Below are positions 37,901 to 49,407 of a DNA stretch of 64,000 bases, piece after piece (the first letter of the stretch is position 1; each line of letters opens with the position of its first letter). Both the position numbers and the translations under genes were made by a program. The stretch covers positions 14,896,501 through 14,960,500 of the forward strand of contig OZ014411.1 of assembly GCA_963965975.1 (NCBI GenBank), in the 5' to 3' direction. Below the pieces are notes generated by a model that was not told where the DNA came from, ran no database searches, and was given only the letters and a program-made list of their open reading frames with translations. The stretch comes from Xestospongia bergquistia (lineage: Eukaryota; Porifera; Demospongiae; Haplosclerida; Petrosiidae).

Positions 37901-40900
37901 AACTTATAGGTGTATTGAATACAATGTTGTTACTTTATTTGTTCTTATATTTTTTTCCCTCATTCCTGATAATGTGATTACTTGTCATCATTATGTAACA
38001 TTTACAATATATTAGGAAGTAAGTGTGTTATAAAGTAATACAACTATAAGTTTATTGAATACAACATTGCTATTTTGTTTGTTTTTATATTTTTTCTCCC
38101 ACATTTATGATAATGTGATTACTTGTTATTGCCTTGTGTTATTTACAACATAATAGGAGGTAAGTGTAATATAATATAATACAACTAATACGACATTGCT
38201 ATTTTGTTTGTTTTTATATTTTTTCTCCCACATTTATGATAATGTGATTACTTGTTATTGCCTTGTGTCATTTACAACATATTAGCTGGTAAGTGTGATA
38301 TAATGTAATATAACTTATAAGTTTTCTTGAATGCAATATTGTTATTTTGTTTGTTCTTATATTTTTTCTCCCACATTTATGATAATGTGATTACTTGTTA
38401 TTGCCTTGTGCCATTTACAATATAATAGAAGGTAAGTATGATATAATGTAATAGAACTTATAAGTTTATTGAATACAATATTGTTATTTTATTCATTCTT
38501 ATATTTTTTTCTCTCACATTTATGATGATGTGATTACTTGTCATCATTATGTGATATTTGCAATATAATAGCGGGTAAGTGTGACATAATGTAATAAAAC
38601 TTATAGGTGTATTGAATACAATGTTATTTTGTTTGTTCTTATATTTTTCTCTCACATTCCTGATAATGTGATTACTTGTTATCGCTACATGTTATTTACA
38701 ACATAATAGGTGGTAAGTGTAATATAATGTAATACAACTTACAGGTTTATTGAATAAAATGTTGTTATTTTATTCATTCTTATATTTTTTCTCCCACATT
38801 CCTGATAATGTGATTAATTGTCGTTTGTATGTCATTTACAATATAATAGGAGGTAAGTGTGTTGAAATGTAATAGAACTTATAAGTTTATTGAATACAAT
38901 GTTGTTATTTTATTTGTTCTTATATTTTTGCTCCCAAATTTATGATAACATGACACTTGTTATTGCTGTGTTATTTACAACATAATAGAAGGTAAATGTG
39001 ATATAATGTAATACAACTTATAAGTTTTCCTTAAATGCAATATTGTTATTTTATCCATTCTTATATTTTTGCTCCCACATTTATGATAATATGATTACTT
39101 GTTATCCTTATGTGTCCTTTGCAATATAATAGGAGGTAAGTCTGTTATAATGTAACACAACTTATACATTTTCTTGAATGCAATATTGTTATTTTATTTG
39201 TTCTTATATTTTTGCTCCCAAATTTATGATAACATGATTACTTGTTATTGCTGTGTTATTTACAACATAATAGAAGGTAAATGTGATATAATGTAATACA
39301 ACTTATAAGTTTTCCTTAAATGCAATATTGTTATTTTATCCATTCTTATATTTTTGCTCCCACATTTATGATAATATGATTATTTGCTATCCCTATGTGT
39401 CCTTTGCAATATAATAGGAGATAAGTCTGTTATAATGTAACACAACTTATACGTTTTCTTGAATGCAATATTGTTATATTATTTGTTCTTATAATTTTGC
39501 TCCCACATTCTTAATAATGTAATTACTTGTCGTTTGTATGTGTCATTTACAAAATAATAGGAGGTAAATGTGTTATAATGTAATATAGCTTATAAGTTTA
39601 TTGAATACAACATTATTATTTTGTTTGTTCATATATTTTTTCTCCCACATTTATGATAATGTGATTACTTGTTTTTGCCTTTTGTCATTTACAACAAAAT
39701 AGCTGGTAAGTGTGATATAATGTAATACAACTTATAAGTTTATTGAATACAATATTGTTATTTTATTTGTTCTTATATTTTGTTCCCACATTCCTGATAA
39801 CGTGATTACTTGCTATCCCTATATGTCATTTGCAATATAATAGGAGGTAAGTGTGATATAATGTAATGCAACTTATAAGTTTTCTTGAATGCAATATTGT
39901 TATTTTATTCATTCTTATATTTTTGCTCCCACATTCCTGATAATGTGATTACTTGTCATCATTATGTGACATTTACAACATAATAGGTGGTAAGTGTGAT
40001 ATAATGTAATATAACTTATAACTTTTCTTGGATGCAATATTGTTATTGTCTTGTTGTTATATTTTTTCTCCCACATTTATGATAATGTGATTACTTGTTA
40101 TTGCCTTGGGTCATTTACAACATAATAGGCGGTAAGTGTGATATAATGTCATGCAGCTTATAAGTTTTCTTGAATGCAATATTGTTATTTTGTTTGTTGT
40201 TATATTTTTTCTCCCACATTTATGATAATATGATTACTTGTTTTTGCCTTGTGTCATTTACAACATAATAGCTGGTAAGTGTGATATAATGCAATACAAC
40301 TTATAAATTTATTGAATACAATATTGTTATTTTATTTGTTCTTATATTTTTGCTCCCACATTCCTAATAACATGGTTATGTCAATCACAATATAATAGGC
40401 AGTAAGTGTGATATAATGTAATACAACTTATAAGTTTTCTTGAATGCAATATTGTTATTTTATTCGTTCTTATATTTTTGCTCCCTCATTCCTGATAATG
40501 TGATTACTTGTCATCATTATGTGACATTTACAACATAATAGCGGGTCAGTTTGATATAATGTAATACAAGTTATATGTTTATTAATTACAACATTGCTAT
40601 TTTTTGTTCTTATATTTTTTCTCCCACATTTATGATAATGTGATTACTTGTTATTGCCTGTGTCATTTACAACATAATAGGTGGTAAGTGTGATATAATA
40701 TAATTCAACTTATAAGTTTTCTTGAATATATTATTGTTATTTTGTTTGTTGTTATATTTTTTCTCCCACATTTATGATAATGTGATTACTTGTAATTGCC
40801 TTGTGTCCTTTACAACATAATAGACAGTAAGTGTGATATAATGTAATACAACTTATAAGTTTTCTTGAATGCAATATTGTTTTTTTAACCATTCTTATAT

Positions 40901-43900
40901 TTTCTCTCCCACATTTATGATAATGTGATTACTTGTTATGGCTTTGTTATTTACAACATAATAGCTGGTAAGTGTGATATAATGTAATGCAACTTATAAG
41001 TTTTCTTGAATGCAATATTGTTATTTTATTCGTTCTTATGTTTTTGCTCCCACATTTATGATAATATGATTACTTTTCATCCTTATATGTCCTTTGCAAT
41101 ATAATAGGAGGTAAGTGTGATATAATGCAATACAACTTTCAAGTTTTCTTGAATGTAATATTGTTGTTTTATATTTTTGCTCCCACATTCCTGATAATGT
41201 GATTACTTGTCGTTCGTGTGTGTCATTTACAATATAATAGGAGGTAAATGTGTTATAATGTAATACAACTCATAAGTTTATTGAATACAACATTATTTTG
41301 TTTGTTCTTATGTTTTTTCTCCCACATTTATGATAATGTGATTACTTGTTATTGCCTTGGGTCATTTACAACATAATAGCTGGTAAGTGTGATATAATGT
41401 AATACAACTTATAAGTTTTCTTTAATGCAATATTATCATTTTGTTTGTTGTTGTATTTTTTCTCCCACATTCCTGATAATGTGATTACTTGTTATTGCCT
41501 TGTGTCATTTACAATATAATAGCTGGTAAGTGTGATATAATGTAATACATCTTATAAGTTTATTGAATACAATGTTGTTATTTTATTCGTTCTTATAATT
41601 TTGCTCTCACATTATGATAACGTGATTACTTGCTATCCCTTTGTGTCATTCGCAATATAATAGGAGGTAAGTGTGATTATAATATAATACAACTTATAAG
41701 TTTACTTGAATGCAATATTGTTATTTTATTTGTTCTTATATTTTTGCTCCCACATTCTTGATAATGTGATTACTTCTCATCATTATGTGACATTTATAAT
41801 AAAATAGGAGGTAAGTTTGATATAATGTAATACAACTTGTAAGTTTATTGAATACAACATTGTTATTTTGTTTGTTCTTATATTTTTTCTCCCACATTTA
41901 TGATAATATAATTACTTGTTATTGGTATATGCCATTTACAACATAATAGCTGGTAAGTGTTATATAATGAAATGCAACTTATAAGTTTATTGAATACAAT
42001 ATTGTTATTTTATTTGTTCTTATATTTTTGCTCCCACATTCATGATAATGTGATTACTTGTCAAAAATTTTATCCTCAAATATTTTAATTAGGAGTGTGA
42101 TAGTAGGCAAAAGATATCATTCACTTAAGTTAATCTCTTCAAACTCTAGCATATATCAATTCACCAATATTTTCTCCTTCCAAAATTATTCATTATGTAG
42201 TATTCAATGTGAAATATAATTACCACCTTTTGAGTCAGTAGACAGCTATATATTGACCTCACTGACCAGTCACACTGAAACATTCCAGCTGCTTCTACAT
42301 TTTAATGCCAATCCTATGATTTTTAGAAAGATTATTCTGTAGTGCTATACTTGTAATGTGATGTTGTTAACATAGTGCAGGGAATTAAAGAACATTTTGA
42401 GCTTGTTTGATAACTGATAGTAATGATAATAGTTGTACATGTAATCTACCTTTCTGTTAAAGAAGCTTTTTGTTTAATTTGTTTTGGGAAAGATAAGTAA
42501 CTTTTTGTTCAAAGTCTTTTCTAAAATGGCTTGAGTAATCGTTTTTGTAAAGAACTGTAGTTCTTTTCCTATGCTACTAAGAAATGAGCAATAATAATAT
42601 GATCACCGACTGCATTATAAATAAGGACATTACAGCTCTTTAATGTTTCTCACGCGTTTATATTTACAATGTCGTGCTGATAATTATGCAAAAATTAGTC
42701 ATTTGTGAAGTAATGGCTATGTATATTTCTGTACTAAATAGTGTTATTTGTATTGATGACATTATTGTAAGAGTTATTGAAAGTAGTTTGTTTTGCATAA
42801 TTGTATTTCATTTGACTTATACTTTGTAATGTTGTCTGAGTTATATGTTACTAGTGTACTACATACATGTATGTAACACTACTAGTATGAATAATTATTT
42901 ATGATATATTATTTAGTTCACATTAAGGTGGTTATTATAATATATTTAGGAGGGATCTACTCCAGTCATATTAGCAGCAAAGAATGGACACAAGGATATT
43001 GTTTTGATTTTAGCACAGAATGGAGCCAATCTAGACATCGTTAACAAAGTAAGTGTTTATATATATATGTTGTATACCCTGTATAACTGATGATGAAATG
43101 TGGATGTCTTAAAAATATGAAAAATGCATGATTATCACAATCGGACTATTTTTAAAATAAAAATTAGAATAAATTTTTAGTTAATATATGAATAATAAAC
43201 AAGTATGATTACAGCCATACATATTCATGGTTATATCACTGAAGCGATACACTAAACATAGCATGGGGCTCAACTAAGTTTGTGAAATGAAGACTTGCTT
43301 ACTAGCATGATGTCTTTTTTGCATTTTCAATGTTAGTATTGAATTTCAATCTTTGCTTTTGGTAGTGGCTGTGATAAGTTGTCAATCGTTTTAGATAAAC
43401 ATGTCTCAAGGACTTGTCTTCCTGATTCAAATCACTCTTTGAATGAAATGAAATGATCAAATAAATATCAATTTTATTTACGAATGGCTCTCATAATCTT
43501 TATGTATTTGAGTCTATTGCAATGGATAGATTGGAGCTTAAACTGCATTCTACAGATCTTTCTTTTACCTTCCACTGCTAACATAAGTAACCCAAATTAA
43601 GTTTTCATGCATGACAACTCTTGCTTTTAAACAAAACTATCTTGAAACCATGTTATCTCCTTTTAAAACGAAGGCAGTCTTCCTCTTCAATTATGTTTAG
43701 CTATTGATGAATATCATACATGTATGTATGGACATTAGAGAGCACAGTGACATTAGATGTTCAATTATAGTACCAGCAAAAGTATCAACATTCATTGGGC
43801 TACTTCACACTCTGCTAATGATTGTTATTTTATATAAGCCACCTGATCAACACATGACCATAGTTGACTGGCATTCTTATGATTACAATAAAACATACCT

Positions 43901-46900
43901 ATTTTATATCACTGAAGCCATACACAAACTATACAATGGAACTTAGTGAAATGAAAACTGCTTACTAACATAATGTTATTTTTTTGCTTTTTTAATTGTA
44001 GTACTGAATCTAAATTTTGTCTTTTTCCAGATAGTGTTATGATTACATGAATATGAATATCATTATTCTACCAACCTGCATGAATTATATTTTTATTTAT
44101 TATTCATTGCATAATTAAAATTATTATAATGAATAGGGACAAATAAAAATATCATGAGACCTCACTAAGATGTAAAAACCAGGCTGCCATTACTTTCGTG
44201 ACAACAATATTAGACATCCACATTATGCAAGGAGTTTGTTATTATAGAGTTAAGCAATCATCAATAGCATCAAATTTTCGTCATGATGCCTTTATATTGT
44301 TTAACATATAGCTATCACACCCATAATGGCAATACATTAATATGTAACGCAGTCATTGTGCATATGTCATGTATGTATTATATAGTATAGTGTTAAGTTT
44401 ATATAGTACAGGATGTAGTATATTGTATGAATTGATGATATAATATAATTGAAGAAAATATTGAAGTACCATATACCTAGTAACTTTGGAGGGAGAAAAT
44501 ATTGACAAATTTCATGAATTGTATTTCAATTTCAAAAATTTTATCCTCAAATATTTTAATTAGGAGTGTGATAGCAGGCAAAAGATATCATTCACTTAAG
44601 TTAATCTCTTCAAACTCTAGTATATATCAATTAACTAATATTTTCTCCTTCCAAAATTATTCATTATGTGGTAGTCAATGTGAAATATAATTACCACCTT
44701 TTGAGTCAGTAGACAGCTATATATTGACCTCACTGACCAGTCACACTGAAACATTCCAGCTGCTTCTACATTTTATTGCTGATCCTATGATTTTTATATA
44801 GAAAGATTATTCTGTTTTATGTACAGATATTGTTATATGTATTACGTATTTTTAAGACTATGTCATATGCATAATGAATAATATAAATTTGCCTAGGATC
44901 ATATGACAGCTCTACATTGTGTAACAAGGAATAATGACACTGAGATAGTCCGGCTACTCCTGCAATATAGTGCAGACCCTAATATTTGTGACAAGGTTAG
45001 TCAATTACTTATTTCATTGTTAATCTACTTTAACACAGGATGGTAATACTGCATTACATATTGCCTGCAAAGAAGGTCATACAAATATTATACAATCCTT
45101 GCTATCTCAAGGAGCTGATGCAACTATTAAGGATAATGAGGGTAACACTCCATTAGATGAATGTCAAGGCATCAGGAAGGATGAAATTGTTAGTCTTGTC
45201 TCTGAGTACAATCCAAAACGAGGTGAGGTATTAAACAAAGACTATGTAGTACTCCTGATTATTTTGTTTAGTTTTGGAAGATGTGTCTGAATGGAATATT
45301 GAATATGTCAATGAAGAGCAAGTTTTTGAGAAACCAGAGTATGGAGTCAAGTTTGTCATTCCACCATCATCAGTAGAAAAAGGGCAAGAAGTCAAAACTG
45401 AAGTCAAAGTAGTTGCACCAGAAGAGTCAGAGATCATCCTCCCTCCTGATGTTGAGCTTGTTAGCTGTTTCTACAAGATTGAAACAATGGGAAAATTCTC
45501 CAGACCTATTGAACTTCATCTTCAACATAACATTGAGCTAAGGTCACAAGAGGAAAGTCAACAGCTAGCCTTTGTAAAGGCTAAAGGACCACCACCCTAC
45601 AAGTTTGAGCTGTTACCAACTGAATCAGACCAAATGTTCAGACCTTACGACAATTCTGGTGTTTTACAAATCTCTGATTTCTCTTTTGTCGGTATTGTCA
45701 TTAAAGAAATAAAGAGTGCTCTATTTCAACAGCCATCTCGCAGTTATGTAATGACAGTATTTTTCAAGGAGATGGAGAAATTTTGTTGGGAAATACAAGC
45801 AGTGGTTACAAAAAATCTTGGGCCTTTTCTTGAGGTATGGAGTCATCACAAAAAGAGAATTACAATACTATGTTACCACTGTATTCATGTTCTTTTGCCT
45901 GTATTAGAGAGTGAACACAGAGAAACGCTTTGAAAACTGGAAAAGGATAGATCCAGTTACTATTGTTGATCCTGACATTAATGAAGTTACAATTGCTAAT
46001 GAGTGTTATGACATTAAACCAATGATGAACCCATTTCAAGTAAAGTACTAGTTGATGTTGTGAAGTTAAATTTGTTTTGTTTAAGGTTTCTAGGAAACTC
46101 ATCGATCAATGTCAACCAGACACTGCCCTACCTTACTTAAAATTCAAAGTCTCTCTTATAGATAAGAAGGAACTCGCTGACCTAGAGCTCACTTTTAATG
46201 GAATAAGTGAACAGATGAGTTTGGTAATTCCTAGTTATGATTTGCAACAACAGCAGGAGACAACAAGTGAGTGTCAATAAAGATAAAATATACTCATGTT
46301 TTAATAAATATTGTCTGAGGTTTTCCAAAATATTGAGGTAATGTATAGAATGGTACACTCTTTTTTGCTAATATAGCTCACTTTACTGGCAGTACTTCCA
46401 CCACTGTTCCTACTCCCAACATGTCTACTTCCACCAGTAATCCACCAGTAAATAATGAAGTGTTATGTGAGTTATACAATAAGCACGTTAATGGATAATT
46501 TTGGTGTTGAACTAATTAAATCATCTTTCACATTTTCTCATTATTAGGTAAAGAGCCCAAAAAGAAACACCTGACAAGAGTACTTCATGACATTAAGTAC
46601 ATGTGGAATACTATTGGTGAACAACTTGAAGTGCGTTATGGTGATATAAAGTCTGCTGAATATAATGTGGCATATGACCATACCACAAAACTCTCAGAAG
46701 TCCTTCAGGTGTGGATAGATAAGAGAACATGTGAAGTGTCTTGGAGAATGATCATCGCTGTTGTCAAGGAGCCACCTGTAGAAAACAAAGCAGTAGCTGA
46801 GAAAATATATAAATTCTTAGTAAGACCTGATATCAGGAATGAATATATCTCTTCTGATCAACCTGGTAAATTTTACAAAATTGTTGTAACAATTGTTTCT

Positions 46901-47789
46901 ATGTTGTTCTATAGGTCAAGTGATTACCACTTTTAATTCTCCACCTTCAGCTCAACCAAAACCTATTGAGATCAAAGGTATAACAATAGCTATAATGTTC
47001 AATAAAAAATGACATATTTGTCCTGTAGATATCCCTGTCAATGCTACCATTTCACCTTCAAATGATCCTGCTAAGACAATAGGAGGTATTTTAATCAATA
47101 AAAACATCCTAATTTTAACAGGATACTAGACCCGTGCATTTCAGATGATGATAAAAAACCTGAAATCACCTCTAACAAAGAAGGTTTGCATATACATGTA
47201 CATCAAACTGTTATTACAGAATCAACCCTCTAGAAACCACCACAGTAACATCAGAGAAGCATAGTGTGCATGTTAAGGGAAAAGGTTTGTTTCAGCAGTT
47301 AAAGTTCAAATGCATAATATGTAACCTACCAAATTTTCTTCCATGCACTTCAGATGATGATGAGAATCCTGAAGTCAGCTTGGACCAAAAAGGTAGATTT
47401 GTATATCAACTGTATTACATTATAAATCCCTTAGAAACCATGTCAGTAACTCCAAAAGATAATAGTGTAAAGGAAAAAAAAGGTTTGTTATAGCATTTAA
47501 AGTGCATATATGTTATATGCAATAAGCTACATAATTTCATACTTCATTTTTATTTGTATTTTCCAAGAATTTGGTATCTAAAATTAATCTTTTCCTCATT
47601 GTAATTTAACTAGTGGTATACACACTCGTGTCTGACATGGAATTTCATGTCATTCCTACTTTTAAGTGCATTGTTTGGATATGTGATTTTTTTTATTTTC
47701 TAGAAAAGAATAATAGCTGGTCTTTATTGATGTTGGTAGGGATTTTTCTTGCCATTTTGGCCTATTTTATATACCAAAAAATAAACTAG
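28913..47789 (+). CDS. Ankyrin-ZU5-UPA-like-Death protein with C-terminal anchor (18 exons)
   Basis: Exons: 28913-28930, 34730-34822, 36290-36388, 42950-43048, 44897-44995, 45039-45222, 45272-45834, 45908-46039, 46086-46266, 46377-46466, 46548-46865, 46915-46977, 47029-47085, 47145-47183, 47234-47284, 47354-47392, 47435-47482, 47704-47789. They splice to 753 codons including TAG. Five ankyrin repeats come first, several encoded one per 99-nt phase-0 exon (ALHYASYEGHTDIVEVLLNH). Then a ZU5 domain (YGVKFVIPPSSVEKGQEV, ILPPDVELVSCFYKI), a UPA-like stretch, a Ser/Thr/Pro linker, a Death domain (WNTIGEQLEV, then SWRMIIAVV), a duplicated acidic mini-exon linker and one membrane helix (LLMLVGIFLAILAYFIY) with only QKIN after it. 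Family knowledge suggests a cytosolic death/immune adaptor; the tail anchor suggests an organelle membrane. The first exon (MDQEQL) is the least certain part; everything from 34730 is firm. Confidence 0.85.
28931..30006. other. Intron 1, first part
   Basis: Mostly non-coding. A coding-like tract at about 29690-29780 (ESVDSVHIELEVSDSKSD) is followed by a GTAAGT donor. It could be a transposon exon or a relic. A mobile-element end seems present near 29410-29470 (gggcagactagggcattgcc). Confidence 0.4.
30007..30951 (+). pseudogene. Tc1/mariner-type DDE transposase relic in intron 1
   Basis: Starts MPKGKRINSTVKN at 30007, followed by a helix-turn-helix-like N-terminal region in shifting frames (IYDYFENESKKCKG). 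The DDE core follows: first Asp in VVYLDESWAN (about 30460), a GTRLIILHAGSENGW block, KKATGDYHDEMNSNNFVEWF, and the second Asp in SLIVIDNASYHSR (about 30760). The C-terminal block with the third acidic residue is absent, cut off about where an LTR-element fragment begins. Several frameshifts and stops make it inactive. A plain DNA transposon relic in an intron of the ankyrin-Death gene. Confidence 0.78.
30945..31530 (+). mobile_element. Ty3/gypsy fragment
   Basis: An LTR-like lead (about 30945-31080) is followed by a gag start (MATRLLGALAPFEPTKMQW) and then a piece resembling the beginning of reverse transcriptase. A short, broken fossil in intron 1; the 3' end and second LTR were not found. 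Confidence 0.55.
31531..32289. other. Intron 1, middle part
   Basis: Nothing supported. A 21-base stretch around 32125-32170 occurs twice in tandem (ctatactgtcatcgga). Confidence 0.4.
32290..33070 (-). pseudogene. piggyBac transposase relic in intron 1
   Basis: Read on the minus strand from about 33060 to 32300, pieces of a piggyBac (DDE_Tnp_1_7) transposase appear in order: LQVLDFFTPPLMANIVQQSN, WKDITVEELKAYFGFVFL, DWKRDPVFHYSPIADRIS, KVKPVIDHLSRIFFDAY, VAVCEAMIKF, GRSSLKQHM and GYRQNGYFQKFEIYSGKEG. The CEAMIKFKGRSSLKQ-type block is characteristic of the family. Frames shift between pieces, so it is dead. No terminal repeats were recognised. Confidence 0.75.
33071..34729. other. Intron 1, last part
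   Basis: No gene. From about 33900 on, the sequence is related to 53900-54649 before the first ankyrin exon of the partial second copy, so the duplication began upstream of that exon. Confidence 0.6.
34823..36289. other. Intron 2
   Basis: Non-coding. The block at about 35500-35740 (around gttaaagaagctatttgtt and the following cttcttctatgct) is related to 42350-42610 and 56890-57130, which lie before the third ankyrin exon of each gene copy. (GT)n runs at about 36013-36030. Confidence 0.55.
36810..42058. repeat. ~141-bp satellite, about 36 tandem units, in intron 3
   Basis: Typical unit: ttctcccacatttatgataa, tgtgattacttgtta, catttacaacataatag, three variable bases, gtaagtgtgatataatgtaa, tacaacttataag, and an AT-rich tail with ttgttattttatt. 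Sites of the GTAAG-like core fall near 37026, 37167, 37307, 37449, 37591, 37733 and so on to 41951, spaced about 120-160 bases, mean about 141. The first unit (about 36810-36960) is diverged and is also present before 56.3 kb. The array stops abruptly at 42058. A copy with only about four units exists at 56140-56830, so the array expanded in this gene. Confidence 0.92.
42059..42340. repeat. Intronic ~280-bp repeat, copy 1
   Basis: Begins tcaaaaattttatcctc and is nearly identical to 44534-44815. It abuts the end of the satellite without any transition. No terminal inverted repeats are seen. Confidence 0.88.
43049..44533. other. Intron 4, first part
   Basis: Non-coding. The stretch 43180-43920 is related to 57840-58985 downstream of the partial copy. 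Inside it, tatcactgaagc and the following taaacata and gcttactaacatgatg tracts recur at 43230-43320 and 43900-43975. Confidence 0.55.
44534..44815. repeat. Intronic ~280-bp repeat, copy 2
   Basis: Second copy of 42059-42340, in the next intron of the same gene, same orientation. The high match suggests a recent duplication. Confidence 0.88.
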
Positions 47790-47883
47790 AGAGTGGACTT
47801 AGTTTGTACTTTTATTTTGTTTACGTTTTGACTTATTCTGAGTCAAATACTAAATATTCTTTAAAATTACGTATATCAACATA

Positions 47884-48301
47884 CAGAGGGGTAGAATGAA
47901 GTTTAAGTTGGGGGGGAAGGGGGGGGGGGGGTTAACCTTATATTTTGTTGCATTATATTATTAAACATCAAAAATGACCAAAACATTAATTTATTTATTG
48001 TTAAAGGAAACAAACTCTTTAACTATTTCTAATAAGTTTATGTTATCAGTATGGTCCTTATGTGTATGTAACAGCATGGCATCGTTCTTGGGTCATAGTA
48101 CTTCATAGGTAATTTTTTAGTCAGCGTAAGGTTGAAAAGTGTGTTCTGCTGTAGCAGAAGTCATTGGAATGGTTAGATAGTCTAATTAGGTTATGAACTT
48201 CGGTCTTGAGTGCAAATCAGGGGGACTAAGTCCCTGATTTGAAGTGGGGGGGGGGCTTCAGCCCTCCCTGCCCCCCCCCCCCTTTTCCTACCCCTATGTC
48301 A
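47884..48301. mobile_element. Short element with CCCCTA ends and long G/C runs
   Basis: The left end (acatacagaggggtagaa) and the reverse complement of the right end (acataggggtaggaa) are similar, so they act like imperfect terminal inverted repeats. Next to each lie runs of 7-14 G or C. The inside is non-coding. A MITE-like relic is likely; the family is unknown. Confidence 0.5.
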
Positions 48302-48775
48302 ACATATATGTGAGAGTGAATCCTATTCTATGTAAAGATAGGAAATATATATGATAATAATATACATGATGGACTTGAGAGATTTCTCATCGAAAAAGTC
48401 AAATAAGCAAATCTACTGTGTCAGAGAAACAAGGTATACAAACACTGAACTCTAGAGGTAGTTGATCTCTGTTTCCTAATACTACTGCATGATTCAACTC
48501 TGAAACTGCTCCTGATCATTGTATGCCAATTAGACAACCGACTAACATCTACTAGGACTGATATGTCATTAATGGACGGATAGATGGAGTTGTGATCATT
48601 AGAGACTTCACTAAATCTAAAACCACTCTATCTACCTTGCTTATTTCTCTTGTATTTACTTCGTTTTTTAATATCCATTTATTTTCTTTTGACAAGTTCA
48701 TCTATGTGCTAATAATCAATTGAATAATTCATATGTAGTAACAAAATGTGTAATAATCATCTAAGCCATTGACTA

Positions 48776-48779
<4 letters not shown>

Positions 48780-48840
<61 letters not shown>
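48780..48840. repeat. Compound microsatellite (AT)n-(GTAT)n
   Basis: About 16 AT units run straight into about seven ATGT/GTAT units. Confidence 0.9.
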
Positions 48841-48843
<3 letters not shown>

Positions 48844-49407
48844 ATTATATATATATAATTAACAAGATTATATATAATTGACAAAAATCATTCTGTGTAC
48901 AATTGTTTTTGAATCACCTAACTCTACAGTGAATACTGCCTAGAACTACAACATTAGACAATTAGTAACTGTGTCTGAAGAACTTTAACATCTAAGAATG
49001 TTAGAAATATAGGCAAACTAGTGGGAAGCATCGCCGCTCGAGGGTTAAATTAATAAATTCATTGTTGTCGGCAATTAAAAGATACAGTTTAATTTTATCG
49101 CCGCTTTTAGTTGTCGCTGACTTATTTGCATGTTTGTCATATTGGAAGCGACTATATATAGTCACAGGAACGAAACAATTAATATTCATAAGATTCATTT
49201 GGTCGATCACACGAACAATATAGTCATCACATGAACGTTCATTAAACTTCGACTGTGTATTGCTCTATTTTGTAATAATTGAGTAATGAAATAATATTCA
49301 AGGTAAGATAGTCTGTTAATGAAGGTATTGTTGTATTGAGTATGGATTGTGTTAGACTTATGATGTGTTTTGTCTTGTCTTCTTAAATGTCAGGCATGAG
49401 TTACAAT

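Larger units (their letters stand above)
47790..49407. other. Non-coding 3' flank of the ankyrin-Death gene
   Basis: No gene is supported. It contains a G-run-rich inverted-end element (47884-48301) and a compound microsatellite (48780-48840), listed separately. Confidence 0.5.

Noticed and set aside
36810-42058. CRISPR-like array of repeats
   Set aside because: Units are about 141 bp head-to-tail without unique spacers, in a eukaryotic intron; a satellite explains them.
47210-47233. Earlier acceptor for the mini-exon at 47234
   Set aside because: Using the ACAG at about 47216-47219 would bring a stop into the phase-1 frame, whereas CTCTAG at 47228-47233 matches the acceptor of the duplicate exon at 47435 and keeps the frame open.
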